From: Streptomyces sp. Ncost-T10-10d
GTDB lineage: Bacteria; Actinomycetota; Actinomycetes; Streptomycetales; Streptomycetaceae
NCBI RefSeq assembly: GCF_900091955.1
Contig: NZ_FMDF01000071.1
Span: 1-61,042, forward strand
Direction of reading: 5' to 3'
DNA length: 61,042 nucleotides
A program made the translations under genes and the position numbers. Below are positions 1-8,436 of the stretch, one piece after another; within the stretch, counting starts at the first letter, position 1, and the number at the start of each line of letters is the position of its first letter. The notes beneath the pieces were generated by a model that saw nothing but the letters and a program-made list of their open reading frames with translations, had not been told where the DNA came from and made no database searches.

Positions 1-32
1 CGGATACGGCGCGCGGGACGGTCGGCGGACAT
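1..32 (-). CDS. Probable TrpM-like small protein, 5' end only
   Basis: An ATG on the minus strand 8 bases past the trpC stop opens a frame (MSADRPARRI) that runs off the window. A GGAG lies inside the end of trpC, about 12 bases upstream. In Streptomyces a short trpM (trpX) gene usually sits between trpC and trpB, so position supports this call. Ten codons cannot prove it. Confidence 0.35.
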   Translation of the reverse strand, partial: MSADRPARRI

Positions 33-40
33 GGCTGCGG

Positions 41-850
41 TCAGCTCCGTCCGTGCCGGAGCGCCGGGTGGGCGCCTGCGGCGACCAGGTCGGCGACGGC
101 GGCCCGCGGGTCGCGGCCGGTGACCAGGGATTCGCCCACGAGCACCGCGTCGGCGCCCGCGTTGGCGTACGCGATCAGGTCGTGCGGGCCGCGGACGCCG
201 GACTCGGCGACCTTGACGATGTGGTTCGGGATCTCGGGGGCGACGCGCTCGAAGGTGGAGCGGTCGACCTTGAGGTCCTTCAGGTTGCGCGCGTTGACAC
301 CGATGATCTTCGCTCCGGCGTCCACGGCTCGTTCCGCCTCCTCCTCGTCGTGCGCCTCGACCAGCGGCGTCAGGCCGATGGACTCGGCGCGCTCGATCAG
401 GGAGACGAGGGCCTCCTGGTCGAGGGCGGCGACGATCAGCAGGGCGAGGTCGGCGCCGTAGGCGCGGGCCTCCCAGAGCTGGTACGAGGTGACGATGAAG
501 TCCTTGCGCAGGATCGGGATGTCGACCTTGGCGCGAACGGCCTCCAGGTCGGCGAGCGAACCGCCGAAGCGGCGCTCCTCGGTGAGGACCGAGATGACGG
601 ACGCGCCGCCCGCCTCGTAGTCCGCGGCGAGCGCGGCCGGGTCGGCGATCGCGGCGAGTGCCCCCTTGGAGGGGCTTGAGCGCTTGACCTCGCAGATGAC
701 GGTCACGCCCTCGCCACGCAGGGCGGCGACTCCGTCCTTGGCCGCAGGAGCGCGCGCCGCGCGTTCCTTCAGCTCGTCGAGGCTGACACGCGCCTGCCGC
801 TCTGCGAGGTCGGCGCGTACGCCATCGATGATCTCGTCGAGCACACTCAC
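41..850 (-). CDS. trpC: Indole-3-glycerol phosphate synthase
   Basis: TrpC closes the indole ring of tryptophan, turning carboxyphenylamino-deoxyribulose phosphate into indole-3-glycerol phosphate in the cytoplasm. The 269-residue TIM barrel shows the family motifs: K56 followed by SPSKG (59-63), RKDF with K116, the acid in VEAHD (E165), NARNL near 186 and ESG at 216-218. The length fits the family. I chose the GTG at 850 because a GAAGGGGG ribosome site lies about 8 bases upstream and the protein then begins with the usual [10 protein letters not shown]. An upstream ATG at 898 would add 16 low-complexity residues and would overlap a candidate -35. The next gene, probably trpM, starts a few bases after the stop, so this is the head of a trpC-trpM-trpB-trpA type operon. 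Confidence 0.96.
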   Translation of the reverse strand: MSVLDEIIDGVRADLAERQARVSLDELKERAARAPAAKDGVAALRGEGVTVICEVKRSSPSKGALAAIADPAALAADYEAGGASVISVLTEERRFGGSLADLEAVRAKVDIPILRKDFIVTSYQLWEARAYGADLALLIVAALDQEALVSLIERAESIGLTPLVEAHDEEEAERAVDAGAKIIGVNARNLKDLKVDRSTFERVAPEIPNHIVKVAESGVRGPHDLIAYANAGADAVLVGESLVTGRDPRAAVADLVAAGAHPALRHGRS

Positions 851-874
851 GCGAGCGGCCCCCTTCCGGGACGG

Positions 875-903
875 TGATGAGGGAACAGGATCAGCCATGT
901 CAA
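875..903 (-). promoter_or_regulatory. Candidate trpC promoter
   Basis: On the minus strand TTGACA (903-898) is followed after 17 bases by TCATCA (880-875). The -35 is perfect but the -10 is weak against TANNNT. The spacing to the GTG at 850 fits a short leader. I see no leader peptide or attenuator hairpin between 851 and 965. Confidence 0.3.
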
Positions 904-965
904 TGCTATCCGCAGGAGGCCAAAGGGCCCGAATCCAGTCGCCGAATGTCCCATTACCTGGGCAT

Positions 966-1505
966 TCAAGGCGCCAGAGTCGATCCGAACGGCAGATTCC
1001 GGACGATCGAGAAGATCAGCAGCACGGCTCCGATCCCCCACCAGACGACGGGGTTCGCAGCGACGCTCATGGGCCTGCCCCGGGAGGCGCGGGTCATCCA
1101 GACCACCCAGAGGACGGCGAAGATCCCGTAGCCGACGACGGCGAGCGCATTGGAGCCGAGGGCAGCGGCGATGTCGCCGTGCGCGACAGCGTGGGCACTG
1201 CGCAGCCCGCCGCAGCCCGGGCAGTACAGGCCGGTGAACCGGAGCAGTGGGCAGACCGGGTAGTGGCCCGGCTGATTGGGGTCGACGGCACCGACGTAGC
1301 CGAACGCCCCGATGACGGCGGCCATGACTCCCACCGGGGTGGCGAGCCGCCGGAAACGCGAGACGGGGACGGGGGCGGGAGGGAAGACCTGCGGGGACGG
1401 GGGCGGGCCGGGCGTCAGCGGATGACCGGACATCGGCGGGTGGCAGGGGGCGGGCCGGGAGCCCGGCGCCGACGGTGCGGCGGCTGGAGTAGGCGATGCG
1501 TCCAC
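966..1505 (-). CDS. DUF2752 membrane protein
   Basis: This 179-residue protein carries the DUF2752 signature. A CPL stretch with C85 is followed by [11 protein letters not shown] (C95, C98) and an HAVAHGD segment, between hydrophobic helices at about 56-72, 117-138 and 150-168. The first 50 residues are Pro/Ala-rich and probably disordered. The function of DUF2752 is not known; the CxxC suggests metal or disulphide chemistry near the membrane, which is inference. The start is GTG with a GGGGA about 10 bases upstream; an ATG at 1433 is an alternative. It lies between trpC and the trpE operon but is separated from the latter by a terminator, so it is probably transcribed on its own or with trpC. 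Confidence 0.85.
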   Translation of the reverse strand: MDASPTPAAAPSAPGSRPAPCHPPMSGHPLTPGPPPSPQVFPPAPVPVSRFRRLATPVGVMAAVIGAFGYVGAVDPNQPGHYPVCPLLRFTGLYCPGCGGLRSAHAVAHGDIAAALGSNALAVVGYGIFAVLWVVWMTRASRGRPMSVAANPVVWWGIGAVLLIFSIVRNLPFGSTLAP

Positions 1506-1532
1506 CCGGTGATTGTCCCCGCTGATGCGGAA

Positions 1533-1559
1533 AGGCGCAGCCCGGGCCGGGCTGCGCCT
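1533..1559 (-). terminator. Intrinsic terminator of the hisI-trpE operon
   Basis: A perfect 11-bp stem (1533-1543 with 1549-1559, AGGCGCAGCCC arm) has a 5-base loop. On the minus strand it is followed by TTTCC. It lies just after the HGxxPAAW gene and just before the DUF2752 start. Confidence 0.7.
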
Positions 1560-1584
1560 CGCATTCGTACGGGTGGGGCGTGCG

Positions 1585-1833
1585 TCAGGAGATCTGTGCC
1601 TGCCCGGCGCGTGCCCTGGCCGCGGCCATCTCTTCCGACTCCTTCGGCATGCCGAGGCCCGCGGCCTTCATCGCGAGGCCGACGACCCCGCCGAGGAAGA
1701 TGACGGCGATACCGGCCCAGAAGCCGATCGGGTTGGCCGCGACCATGAAGACGCCTGCGGCGCAGAAGCCGATGAAGGAGATGATGACACCGGTCCAGGC
1801 GGCCGGGGTGTGTCCGTGGCTGCTGCCCGCCAT
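1585..1833 (-). CDS. HGxxPAAW family small membrane protein
   Basis: The 82-residue protein begins MAGSSHGHTPAAW, the motif that names this actinobacterial family. Two hydrophobic helices follow (about 14-34 and 38-57), then a short charged tail. A clear AAGGAG stands 6 bases before the ATG. Its function is unknown. It is the last gene of the hisI-trpE-(Trp-associated membrane protein) run and is followed by a terminator, so it is probably co-expressed with tryptophan genes. A role in Trp synthesis is only suggested by position. Confidence 0.88.
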   Translation of the reverse strand: MAGSSHGHTPAAWTGVIISFIGFCAAGVFMVAANPIGFWAGIAVIFLGGVVGLAMKAAGLGMPKESEEMAAARARAGQAQIS

Positions 1834-1856
1834 GAGTTGCTCCTTGTTGGTGATGC

Positions 1857-1919
1857 GCTGTTGGTATCGCTGTACGCAAAGCTGGTGCCGCTGTTGGTGC
1901 CGCTGTGCAGAAAGCTCGG
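1857..1919. repeat. Imperfect 33-base tandem duplication
   Basis: GCTGTTGGT starts at 1857 and again at 1890. The two units share about 22 of 27 aligned bases, and both include CGCTGT and AAAGCT. The repeat sits in the leader just upstream of the HGxxPAAW start. Confidence 0.5.
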
Positions 1920-1962
1920 CTTCATTGTCCCGTACGTGCGGGTAGGACGTGAGCTGGGGGGG

Positions 1963-2613
1963 TCATGCCTCGCGCGTCGGGTCCTCGCCGCGGTCCAGGG
2001 CCTTCCACAGGTCCTCGGGCCGGTCCGGGTCCGGGGCGGTGCGGGCGGCTTTGCGGGGGCGGGGGGTGCCGTCCCGTTCGTACCGTCCCGACATGGTGGG
2101 CCAGAGCTTCCCGTACCGCAGGGCGAGCAGCCCGGCGAGCAGGATCAGCAGGCCGCCGGCCGCGGTGACGTACGGCCACGCGGTGTGACTGAGGGCCCCG
2201 ATGGTCGCCGAGGCGTCGCCGGTGGTCTGCGCGGCCTTCTCGTCGAGCGCCGAACTGTCGGAGGCCCCGAGGCAGGCGCTCAGTCCGGCACCGAGGCCGC
2301 TGAGGGCGAGGAGTCCGGCGACGATCAGTCGCGTGCCGCTACGGACGGCGAAGACGGCGACGAGGGCGGCCAGGCCGACTATGGCGAGGGCCGCCGGAAG
2401 GCCGGTGACGTCCTGGCCGTCGGCGGTCAGCGGCAGGGAGCCGCCACCGACGGCCGCCCGGCCCTCGGCCCAGGTCTGGCCGGAGGCGAGCAGGACGACG
2501 GTGGCGCCGGCCGCCCCGAGGAGCAGGCCGGCGGCCAGGCTGCGGCGGCTTCCCGCGACGTCGGGCGCGGTGGCGGCTCGGGCACGGGGCTGGGGTACGG
2601 GGACAGCACTCAC
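1963..2613 (-). CDS. Trp biosynthesis-associated membrane protein (TIGR02234-like)
   Basis: A protein of about 216 residues with four hydrophobic helices (near 30-53, 74-93, 98-118 and 147-167) and a charged C-terminal tail. Its size, topology and place right after trpE match the Trp-operon-associated membrane family. No biochemical role is established; tryptophan or intermediate transport and pathway scaffolding are guesses. The start could be GTG at 2613 or GTG at 2622. I chose 2613, which gives the common MSAVPVPQ beginning. The gap to trpE is about 23 bases, so the two are co-transcribed. Confidence 0.83.
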   Translation of the reverse strand: MSAVPVPQPRARAATAPDVAGSRRSLAAGLLLGAAGATVVLLASGQTWAEGRAAVGGGSLPLTADGQDVTGLPAALAIVGLAALVAVFAVRSGTRLIVAGLLALSGLGAGLSACLGASDSSALDEKAAQTTGDASATIGALSHTAWPYVTAAGGLLILLAGLLALRYGKLWPTMSGRYERDGTPRPRKAARTAPDPDRPEDLWKALDRGEDPTREA

Positions 2614-2636
2614 GCCCTCCACTATCCCTTACCGCC

Positions 2637-4130
2637 TCATGCTCCGTGGAGCCGGTTGGCCGTATGCACCGCGCGGAGCACCGCGGCGGCCTTGTTGCGG
2701 CACTCGGTGTCCTCGGCGACCGGGTCGGAGTCGGCGACGACACCTGCTCCGGCCTGGACATACGCCGTGCCGTCGCGGAGCAGGGCGGTCCGGATCGCGA
2801 TGGCGGTGTCGGAGTCCCCGGCGAAGTCGAGGTAGCCGACGCAGCCTCCGTACAGTCCGCGGCAGGTCGGTTCGAGCTCCTCGATGATCTGCATCGCGCG
2901 GGGCTTGGGAGCGCCGGAGAGGGTGCCCGCGGGGAAGCACGCGGTGAGGACGTCGAAGGCGGTGCGGCCCTCGGCGACGCGGCCGGTGACGGTGGAGACG
3001 ATGTGCATCACGTGCGAGTACCGCTCGATCGACATGAAGTCGACGACCTCGACGCTGCCGGGTTCGCAGACCCGCCCCAGGTCGTTGCGGCCGAGGTCGA
3101 CGAGCATCAGATGCTCGGCGCGTTCCTTCGGGTCGGCGAGGAGTTCGTCGGCGAGCGCCTGGTCCTCCTGCGGGGTGGCGCCGCGGTGCCTGGTACCGGC
3201 GATCGGGTGGACCATGGCCCGTCCGTCCTCGACCTTGACGAGGGCTTCCGGGCTGGAGCCCGCGACGTCGAAGCCGTCGAAGCGGAAGAGGTACATGTAC
3301 GGCGACGGGTTGGTGGCGCGCAGCACCCGGTAGACGTCCAACGCGCTTGCCGCGCACGGGGTTTCGAAGCGCTGGGAGGGGACGACCTGGAAGGCCTCGC
3401 CGGCCCTGATGCGCTCCTTCACGTCCTCGACGGCGTCCTGGTACGCCTTGCCGCCCCACAGCGCGGTGTACGGGGGGAGCTCGGACGGCGGGAGGGCGGC
3501 GGGGGCGTTCTCGACGGGGCGCGAGAGGTCCTGCTCCATGGCGTCGAGACGGGCGACGGCGTCCGCGTACGCCTCGTCGACGCCGGTCGCGAGGTCGTTG
3601 TGGTTGATCGCGTTGGCGATCAGCAGGACGCTGCCGTCCCAGTGGTCGAGTACGGCCAGGTCCGAGGTGAGCAGCATGGTCAGCTCGGGAACGTGGAGGT
3701 CGTCCTCGACGCTGTCACCGATCTTCTCCAGGCGGCGCACGATGTCGTAACCCAGGTAGCCGACCATGCCGCCGGTGAACGGGGGCAGCCCGTCGTCGAC
3801 GACCAGGTCGTGGGGGGTGTGCAGGGTCTCGATGGTGGCGCGCAGGGCCTGCAGCGGGTCGCCGTCGACGGGGACGCCGACGGGCGGGGTGCCCAGCCAG
3901 TGGGCCTGTCCGTCGCGTGCGGTGAGGGTGGCGGCGCTGCGTACCCCGATGAAGGAGTAGCGCGACCAGGTGCGGCCGTTCTCCGCGGATTCGAGGAGGA
4001 AGGTGCCGGTGCGCTCGCCCGCGAGTTTGCGGTAGAGCCCGACCGGGGTGTCGCCGTCCGCGAGGAGCCGGCGGCTGACGGGGATGACACGGCGGTCGAC
4101 GGCCAGCTTGCGGAAGGTATCGAGATCCAT
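2637..4130 (-). CDS. trpE: Anthranilate synthase component I
   Basis: TrpE turns chorismate into anthranilate, the first step of tryptophan synthesis, using ammonia delivered by a TrpG amidotransferase. The 497-residue length is normal. The N-terminal LLES (about 45-48) with the nearby SRYSFIG belongs to the tryptophan feedback site. The chorismate-binding half is complete: PSQRFE, NPSPYMY, AGSSPE, PIAGTRHRG and LVDLGRNDLGRV. No trpG is present in this window, so the subunit must be encoded elsewhere. The ATG lies 11 bases after the hisI stop, which puts trpE in one transcript with a histidine gene. I see no leader peptide or attenuator before it. Confidence 0.97.
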   Translation of the reverse strand: MDLDTFRKLAVDRRVIPVSRRLLADGDTPVGLYRKLAGERTGTFLLESAENGRTWSRYSFIGVRSAATLTARDGQAHWLGTPPVGVPVDGDPLQALRATIETLHTPHDLVVDDGLPPFTGGMVGYLGYDIVRRLEKIGDSVEDDLHVPELTMLLTSDLAVLDHWDGSVLLIANAINHNDLATGVDEAYADAVARLDAMEQDLSRPVENAPAALPPSELPPYTALWGGKAYQDAVEDVKERIRAGEAFQVVPSQRFETPCAASALDVYRVLRATNPSPYMYLFRFDGFDVAGSSPEALVKVEDGRAMVHPIAGTRHRGATPQEDQALADELLADPKERAEHLMLVDLGRNDLGRVCEPGSVEVVDFMSIERYSHVMHIVSTVTGRVAEGRTAFDVLTACFPAGTLSGAPKPRAMQIIEELEPTCRGLYGGCVGYLDFAGDSDTAIAIRTALLRDGTAYVQAGAGVVADSDPVAEDTECRNKAAAVLRAVHTANRLHGA

Positions 4131-4141
4131 GACGGCTGACC

Positions 4142-4525
4142 CTACTGAGCGAGCGGGAGGACGTCTGCGTCGAAGCAGGTGCGGTCGCCGGTGTGGCAGG
4201 CGGCACCCGTCTGGTCGACCTTGACGAGGACGGTGTCGGCGTCGCAGTCGAGGGCGACGGACTTGACCTGCTGGATGTGGCCCGAGGTGTCGCCCTTGAC
4301 CCAGTACTCCTGACGGCTGCGGGACCAGTAGGTGCAGCGGCCGGTGGTGAGGGTGCGGTGCAGGGCCTCGTCGTCCATCCAGCCGAGCATCAGCACCTCA
4401 CCGGTGTCGTACTGCTGGGCGATCGCCGGGACGAGGCCGTCGGCACCGCGCTTGAGGCGCGCGGCGATGGCCGGGTCGAGGTTGCCGGACGGCGGCGGAG
4501 TGCTGGGCGTGGGCGCGCTGGTCAT
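4142..4525 (-). CDS. hisI: Phosphoribosyl-AMP cyclohydrolase
   Basis: HisI opens the adenine ring of phosphoribosyl-AMP in the third step of histidine synthesis. The 127-residue protein is the single-domain form without a fused HisE. The zinc ligands are visible as C94 (in DCDAD), C110 and C117. Start: ATG at 4525; the first 14 residues are Pro/Thr-rich and variable. It is split from the main his operon and heads the hisI-trpE transcript. A divergent gene starts 84 bases away, so the promoter must lie in 4526-4609. Confidence 0.96.
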   Translation of the reverse strand: MTSAPTPSTPPPSGNLDPAIAARLKRGADGLVPAIAQQYDTGEVLMLGWMDDEALHRTLTTGRCTYWSRSRQEYWVKGDTSGHIQQVKSVALDCDADTVLVKVDQTGAACHTGDRTCFDADVLPLAQ

Positions 4526-4609
4526 GCGCCCATTGTGCCGTGGCCGCGGGAGCGGCTCTGTGCGGCGTCCACTGGGCGGACCGCGTGCGGCGGTCGTACG
4601 CTGGCGAGC

Positions 4610-5242
4610 ATGTCGACCCATGCGAAGCGTGAACGACTTCTGCTCGCCGACCTGTTGGAGGCGGCGGGACCGGAAGCCCCGACCCTGTGCCACGGCTGGA
4701 CGACCCGGGACCTGGCCGCCCATGTGGTGGTCCGCGAGCGCCGGCCGGACGCGGCGGGAGGAGTGGTGCTGGGCGTGCTGAAGAACCGCCTCGAACGGGT
4801 GCAGGCGGAGTACGCGGCGAAGCCGTACGAGGAGCTGATCCAGCTGATCCGTACCGGACCACCGCGGATGTCCCCGTTCGGTCTGAAGCAGATCGACGAG
4901 GCCGCCAACACCGTCGAGTTCTACGTCCACACCGAGGATGTGCGCCGGGCCCAGCCGGACTGGTCGCGGCGGGAGCTGGACCCGGTCTTCGCCGATGTGC
5001 TCTGGTCGCGCGCCGAGAAGACGGCCCGGCTGTTGGGCCGCAAATCCCCGGTGGGGCTGGTGCTGCGCCGCCCGGACGGCCAGACGGCGGTGGCGCACAA
5101 GGGCACCCCGGTGGTGACGGTCACCGGCGAGCCGGGCGAGTTGCTGCTCTTCGCGTTCGGCCGGCAGGACGCGGCGACGGTGGACCTCGATGGCGACAAG
5201 GAGGCGGTGGCCCGGCTGCACACGGCGGAGCTGGGGATGTAG
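4610..5242 (+). CDS. TIGR03085 family protein (DinB-like fold)
   Basis: The 210-residue protein begins with [26 protein letters not shown] sequence, then [11 protein letters not shown], and has a middle [13 protein letters not shown] segment. This is the actinobacterial TIGR03085 group, related to mycothiol-dependent maleylpyruvate isomerase and DinB-like helical bundles. The conserved histidines (in HGWTT, AAH and YVHTED) may bind metal, which is inferred from the fold. The substrate is unknown. It stands alone on the plus strand and converges on the MFS gene with only 25 bases between the stops. Confidence 0.88.
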   Translation: MSTHAKRERLLLADLLEAAGPEAPTLCHGWTTRDLAAHVVVRERRPDAAGGVVLGVLKNRLERVQAEYAAKPYEELIQLIRTGPPRMSPFGLKQIDEAANTVEFYVHTEDVRRAQPDWSRRELDPVFADVLWSRAEKTARLLGRKSPVGLVLRRPDGQTAVAHKGTPVVTVTGEPGELLLFAFGRQDAATVDLDGDKEAVARLHTAELGM

Positions 5243-5267
5243 GGCCGACCGCTGGACGGGGGCGATG

Positions 5268-6510
5268 TCAGCGCGGGAGTTCCGCGCGGCGCAGCCGGGT
5301 GAAGGCCAGACCGGCCGTCGCTCCCGCCGCGCACACCGCGGCACTGGTGACGAAGACCGGGCCCGTTCCCCAGGCGGCGACGGCGGCTCCCGTGACCGGG
5401 TAGCTGAGCGGGGCGATCGCATGGGTGAAGAGCGTCGAGACCGAGGTGACCCGGCCCAGGTAGGCGGGGTCGGTGACCGTCTGGGTCAGGGCGCCGCACA
5501 GGGAGCCGCCGAGGCCGGCGAAGAGCCCGATGCAGACGGCGACGGTGACGGCGAGGCCCACCGAGGGGGCGTGGGCCAGGACCGCTATGGCGACTGCGCC
5601 GATCAGCATCGTCAGGCACATCACGAGCCCGGCCCGTGGAACCCGGCCGCGCACGGCGAGCAGCAGGGCCGACGCGCCGGCGCCGATGCCGAACGCGGCA
5701 ACGATCAAGCCCATGCCGGACGCCCCAGCCGCGCTCACGGACGAGCAGGATCAGTCCGAGGTTGAGCGGCCCCGCGAAGCCCAGTTCGCTGAGGGCGACA
5801 GCGAGCATCAGCGGTCCGAGCACCGGGTGACGGCGGATGTGACGCAGTCCGTCGGCCAGATCGTGCCAGGCGGTACCGGACGGTTCGGCGGCTTCCCGGG
5901 CGGGCAATGGGCTGATCCGCAGCGACAGGAGCAGCGGCAGTGATACGGCGAAGAGCACCCCTGCCGCGGCGAACGCGAGCCTCGGGCCGCCGACGGCCAC
6001 CGCGGCGCCGCCGAGCGGAGCCCCCACGACATTGGCGGTCCGGGAGGCGAGTCCGCGCAGTCCCTGGACGCGGGCCAGCTGTCCGGCGGCGGTGATCCGG
6101 GGTGGCAGGGCGCCGACGGCGGGCAGGAAGAGGGCGTCGACCACGCCGAAGACGAGCGCGACGGCGATCAGCATCCACACGGCGGGCGAGGTGAGCAGCA
6201 GCGCGCCCGCCAGGCCCAGCACGACCAGGCAGCGGGCGGCGTCGCTGCTGACGACGACGCGGCGCGGTCCGATCCGGTCGGCGAGCACTCCCCCGCCGAG
6301 CATCAGTAAGGCTCTGGGTATGGAGCCGACGGCGAGCACGAGTCCGGTCTGGGAGGGGCTGCCGGTGCGGGCGGCGGCCCAGGCGAGCGCCATGTAGTAG
6401 ACGCTGTCGCCGATCATCGACGCGGTGTAGGCACCGAGCCAGCGCAGGACGTTGCCGTCGCGATGGGCGGGGCGTTCGGGGGCTTTCGTGGCCGCTTCGG
6501 TGGCGGTCAT
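5268..6510 (-). pseudogene. MFS transporter, interrupted by one frameshift
   Basis: The N-terminal part (from ATG at 6510) is a normal major facilitator: GDSVYYMALAW in helix 1-2, LADRIGPRRVVV as the loop 2-3 motif, and about seven helices up to GLILLVRERGW. At about 5723-5726, a run of four C on the plus strand, the frame is lost. The rest (ASGMGLIVAAFGIGAGAS onward to the stop at 5268) continues in another frame. Removing one base, or adding two, restores a protein of about 414 residues. The ribosome site GAGGAC precedes the ATG. It lies 25 bases after an ArsR-like regulator, so it is probably a regulated exporter; the substrate is unknown. Coding bias stays normal on both sides, so this is either a very recent mutation or a sequencing error. 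Confidence 0.8.
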
Positions 6511-6535
6511 GAGGGTGTCCTCTCGGGGCGACGGC

Positions 6536-7123
6536 TCAGGTGCGGAACGGGAATGCGTGCAGGTGCACCGCGACGTTCTCGCGGCCTTCGGTGTCTCCCG
6601 CCTCGTCACGGGCGCGTCCGAGCTCCTCGTACCGGTCGATCACCTCGTGCATCTCACGGCTGAGTGCGGCGAGCTCCTCGGCGGTGAGCCGGGCCAGGTA
6701 TTCGGAGCCGGAGGCGGCGCTGCGCCACTCCGGTGGCCAGCTCTGGGCCGAATCGATGTAGCGGCGGTACAGCTCGACGTGCTGGTCGAACGAGAGCCGG
6801 CCGACAGCGGCGTGGGTAGCGGCCTTCTCGGGTGCGTCGCTGAAGTCCTCCTCGTGGAAGGTCAGCCCCTTCGAGGCGGGCTGCCACCAGCGCTCGCGGC
6901 CGTCCTTGCCCTGCTGCTCGGCCTCCTCGATCAGACCGTGGTCGGCGAGCTTGCGCAGGTGGTAACTGACCAGCGAGACCGCCTCGTCGACCTGCTCGGC
7001 GAGCTGGGAGGCGGTGGCCTGACGGGAGATGTAGAGCGCCCGGTAGAGCTTCATCCGCAGCGGGTGCCCGAACGCCTTCAGGGTCCCCAGATCCGAGATC
7101 CGGCGCGATTCATTGCTTGCCAT
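6536..7123 (-). CDS. ArsR-like winged-helix transcriptional regulator
   Basis: A 195-residue regulator. Residues about 10-75 form a winged helix: KAFGHPLRMKLYRALY, then QATASQLAEQVDEAVSLVSY as the recognition region, then HLRKLADHGLIEEA. The longer C-terminal part is mainly helical and acidic and may bind a ligand or dimerise. No cysteine metal site is visible, so it is not a classical metal sensor. Start: ATG at 7123. The GGAGGG before it is too close to work as a ribosome site, and a good promoter places the RNA start almost at the ATG, so the message is probably leaderless. It is followed by the MFS gene in the same direction, which it likely represses together with itself. Confidence 0.85.
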   Translation of the reverse strand: MASNESRRISDLGTLKAFGHPLRMKLYRALYISRQATASQLAEQVDEAVSLVSYHLRKLADHGLIEEAEQQGKDGRERWWQPASKGLTFHEEDFSDAPEKAATHAAVGRLSFDQHVELYRRYIDSAQSWPPEWRSAASGSEYLARLTAEELAALSREMHEVIDRYEELGRARDEAGDTEGRENVAVHLHAFPFRT

Positions 7124-7173
7124 GCCCTCCACCGTAGACAGGAAGGAAAACTTGCGCAATCTTTATTGCGCAA
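7124..7173 (-). promoter_or_regulatory. Regulator promoter with twin TTGCGCAA operators
   Basis: The palindrome TTGCGCAA occurs at 7152-7159 and 7166-7173, 14 bases apart. On the minus strand TTGCGC (7159-7154) is followed after exactly 17 bases by TACGGT (7136-7131), a good -35/-10 pair. The start of transcription would fall at about 7124, next to the ATG at 7123. One palindrome covers the -35, as expected for an autorepressor site. The stretch is unusually AT-rich for this genome. Confidence 0.6.
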
Positions 7174-7228
7174 TAAAAGTTGCAGGTTTTGGGTGGCCGG
7201 AGAAGCGACGCAACCGCCCTCGGAACGC

Positions 7229-7270
7229 CGATCGCCGGGTGGAGCCCAAAACGGCTCCACCCGGCGATCG
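7229..7270 (-). terminator. Terminator of the his operon
   Basis: A perfect 18-bp stem (7229-7246 with 7253-7270) carries a 6-base loop, CAAAAC. It lies 16 bases after the hisF stop. There is no clear T run, which is common for GC-rich Streptomyces terminators. Confidence 0.8.
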
Positions 7271-7285
7271 ATGAGTGCTGTGCGG

Positions 7286-8041
7286 TCAGCGGACCGGGTG
7301 TCCGGCCTCCCTGAGCGCGCCCTTGACCTCGGAGATCCGCAGATCACCGAAGTGGAAGACGGACGCGGCGAGCACCGCGTCGGCGCCCGCCGCGATGGCC
7401 GGCGCGAAGTCCGCGAGTCGGCCCGCGCCACCGGAGGCGATGACGGGGACGGTCACGTGCTCCCGTACCGCTGCGATCATCTCGATGTCGTAGCCGTCCT
7501 TGGTGCCGTCCGCGTCCATCGAGTTGAGCAGGATCTCGCCCGCGCCCAGCTCGGCGGCCCGGTGCGCCCATTCGACGGCGTCGATGCCGGTGCCCTTGCG
7601 GCCGCCGTGCGTGGTGACCTCGAAGGTGCCCGCGGGCGTGCGCCGGGCGTCCACGGAGAGCACCAGCACCTGGCGGCCGAAGCGCTCGGCGATCTCCCGG
7701 ATGAGGTCCGGGCGGGCGATGGCCGCGGTGTTGACGCCGACCTTGTCCGCACCGGCCCGCAGCAGCTTGTCGACATCGTCGGCGGTACGGACGCCGCCGC
7801 CGACCGTGAGCGGGATGAAGACCTGCTCGGCGGTGCGGCGCACCACGTCGTAGGTGGTCTCCCGGTCGCCGCTGGACGCGGTGATGTCCAGGAAGGTCAG
7901 CTCGTCGGCGCCCTCGGCGTCGTACAGCTTCGCCATCTCGACGGGGTCGCCCGCATCGCGCAGGTTCTGGAAGTTGACGCCCTTGACGACCCGGCCGTTG
8001 TCGACGTCCAGGCACGGAATGACGCGTACCGCGAGGGTCAT
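7286..8041 (-). CDS. hisF: Imidazole glycerol phosphate synthase, cyclase subunit
   Basis: HisF uses ammonia made by HisH to convert PRFAR into imidazole glycerol phosphate and AICAR. The 251-residue TIM barrel has the normal length. The two catalytic aspartates are D12 (in VIPCLD) and D131 (in LSVDAR); phosphate loops GGGVR (81-85) and GGAG (204-207) are present. Its ATG overlaps the stop of the Rid-family gene (ATGA), so it is translationally coupled. It is the last gene of the his operon and is followed by a strong hairpin. Confidence 0.97.
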   Translation of the reverse strand: MTLAVRVIPCLDVDNGRVVKGVNFQNLRDAGDPVEMAKLYDAEGADELTFLDITASSGDRETTYDVVRRTAEQVFIPLTVGGGVRTADDVDKLLRAGADKVGVNTAAIARPDLIREIAERFGRQVLVLSVDARRTPAGTFEVTTHGGRKGTGIDAVEWAHRAAELGAGEILLNSMDADGTKDGYDIEMIAAVREHVTVPVIASGGAGRLADFAPAIAAGADAVLAASVFHFGDLRISEVKGALREAGHPVR

Positions 8042-8436
8042 CGCGCACCTGCCCGGTATGCCTCGACCTCGACCTCGACGACCAGGCTCGGGTCCACGAA
8101 ACCGGACACGATGATCATCGACGCGGCGGGGCGGACGTCGTCGAAGAGCTCCTTGTGGGCGCGGCCGACCTCGTCCACGTCCCGGGCGTGCGTGATGTAC
8201 ATCCGGGTGCGGACGACGTCCTCGCGGCCCAGACCGAGCTGCTTCAGGGCGTCGAAGGCGACCTTGAAGGAGGTGACCGTCTGCTCGTACGGGCCGCCCG
8301 CGGAGATCTGCCCGTTCTCCACCGACGTGCAGCCGGCGACCAGGACGAGGCCGTTCGGCAGCTCGACCGCGCGGGAGTAGCCGAACTTGTCCTCCCAGGG
8401 GGCGCCGGAGGAGATGCGGTTGACGGAGTCGGTCAT
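8038..8436 (-). CDS. Rid (YjgF/UK114) family protein in the his operon
   Basis: The 132-residue protein has the chorismate-mutase-like Rid fold: [20 protein letters not shown] near the start, [12 protein letters not shown] in the middle and VVEVEVEAY at the end. True RidA enzymes have an arginine in a PARS motif that binds the carboxylate of imine substrates. Here the aligned segment (about 103-106) reads PAAS, so that arginine is alanine. Imine deaminase activity is therefore doubtful; it may belong to another Rid subgroup. It overlaps both priA and hisF by 4 bases, so its dosage is tied to histidine synthesis. Confidence 0.92.
   Translation of the reverse strand: MTDSVNRISSGAPWEDKFGYSRAVELPNGLVLVAGCTSVENGQISAGGPYEQTVTSFKVAFDALKQLGLGREDVVRTRMYITHARDVDEVGRAHKELFDDVRPAASMIIVSGFVDPSLVVEVEVEAYRAGAR

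Noticed and set aside
851..898. Longer trpC starting at ATG 898
   Set aside because: The extra 16 residues are low-complexity and the GTG at 850 has a strong ribosome site and fits the family length.
2646..4139. A 497-codon frame antisense to trpE
   Set aside because: Shadow of trpE; it mirrors almost exactly the same interval.
7157..7159. TTG start for the ArsR-like regulator
   Set aside because: It lies within the operator and -35, so it would not be transcribed from the predicted promoter.
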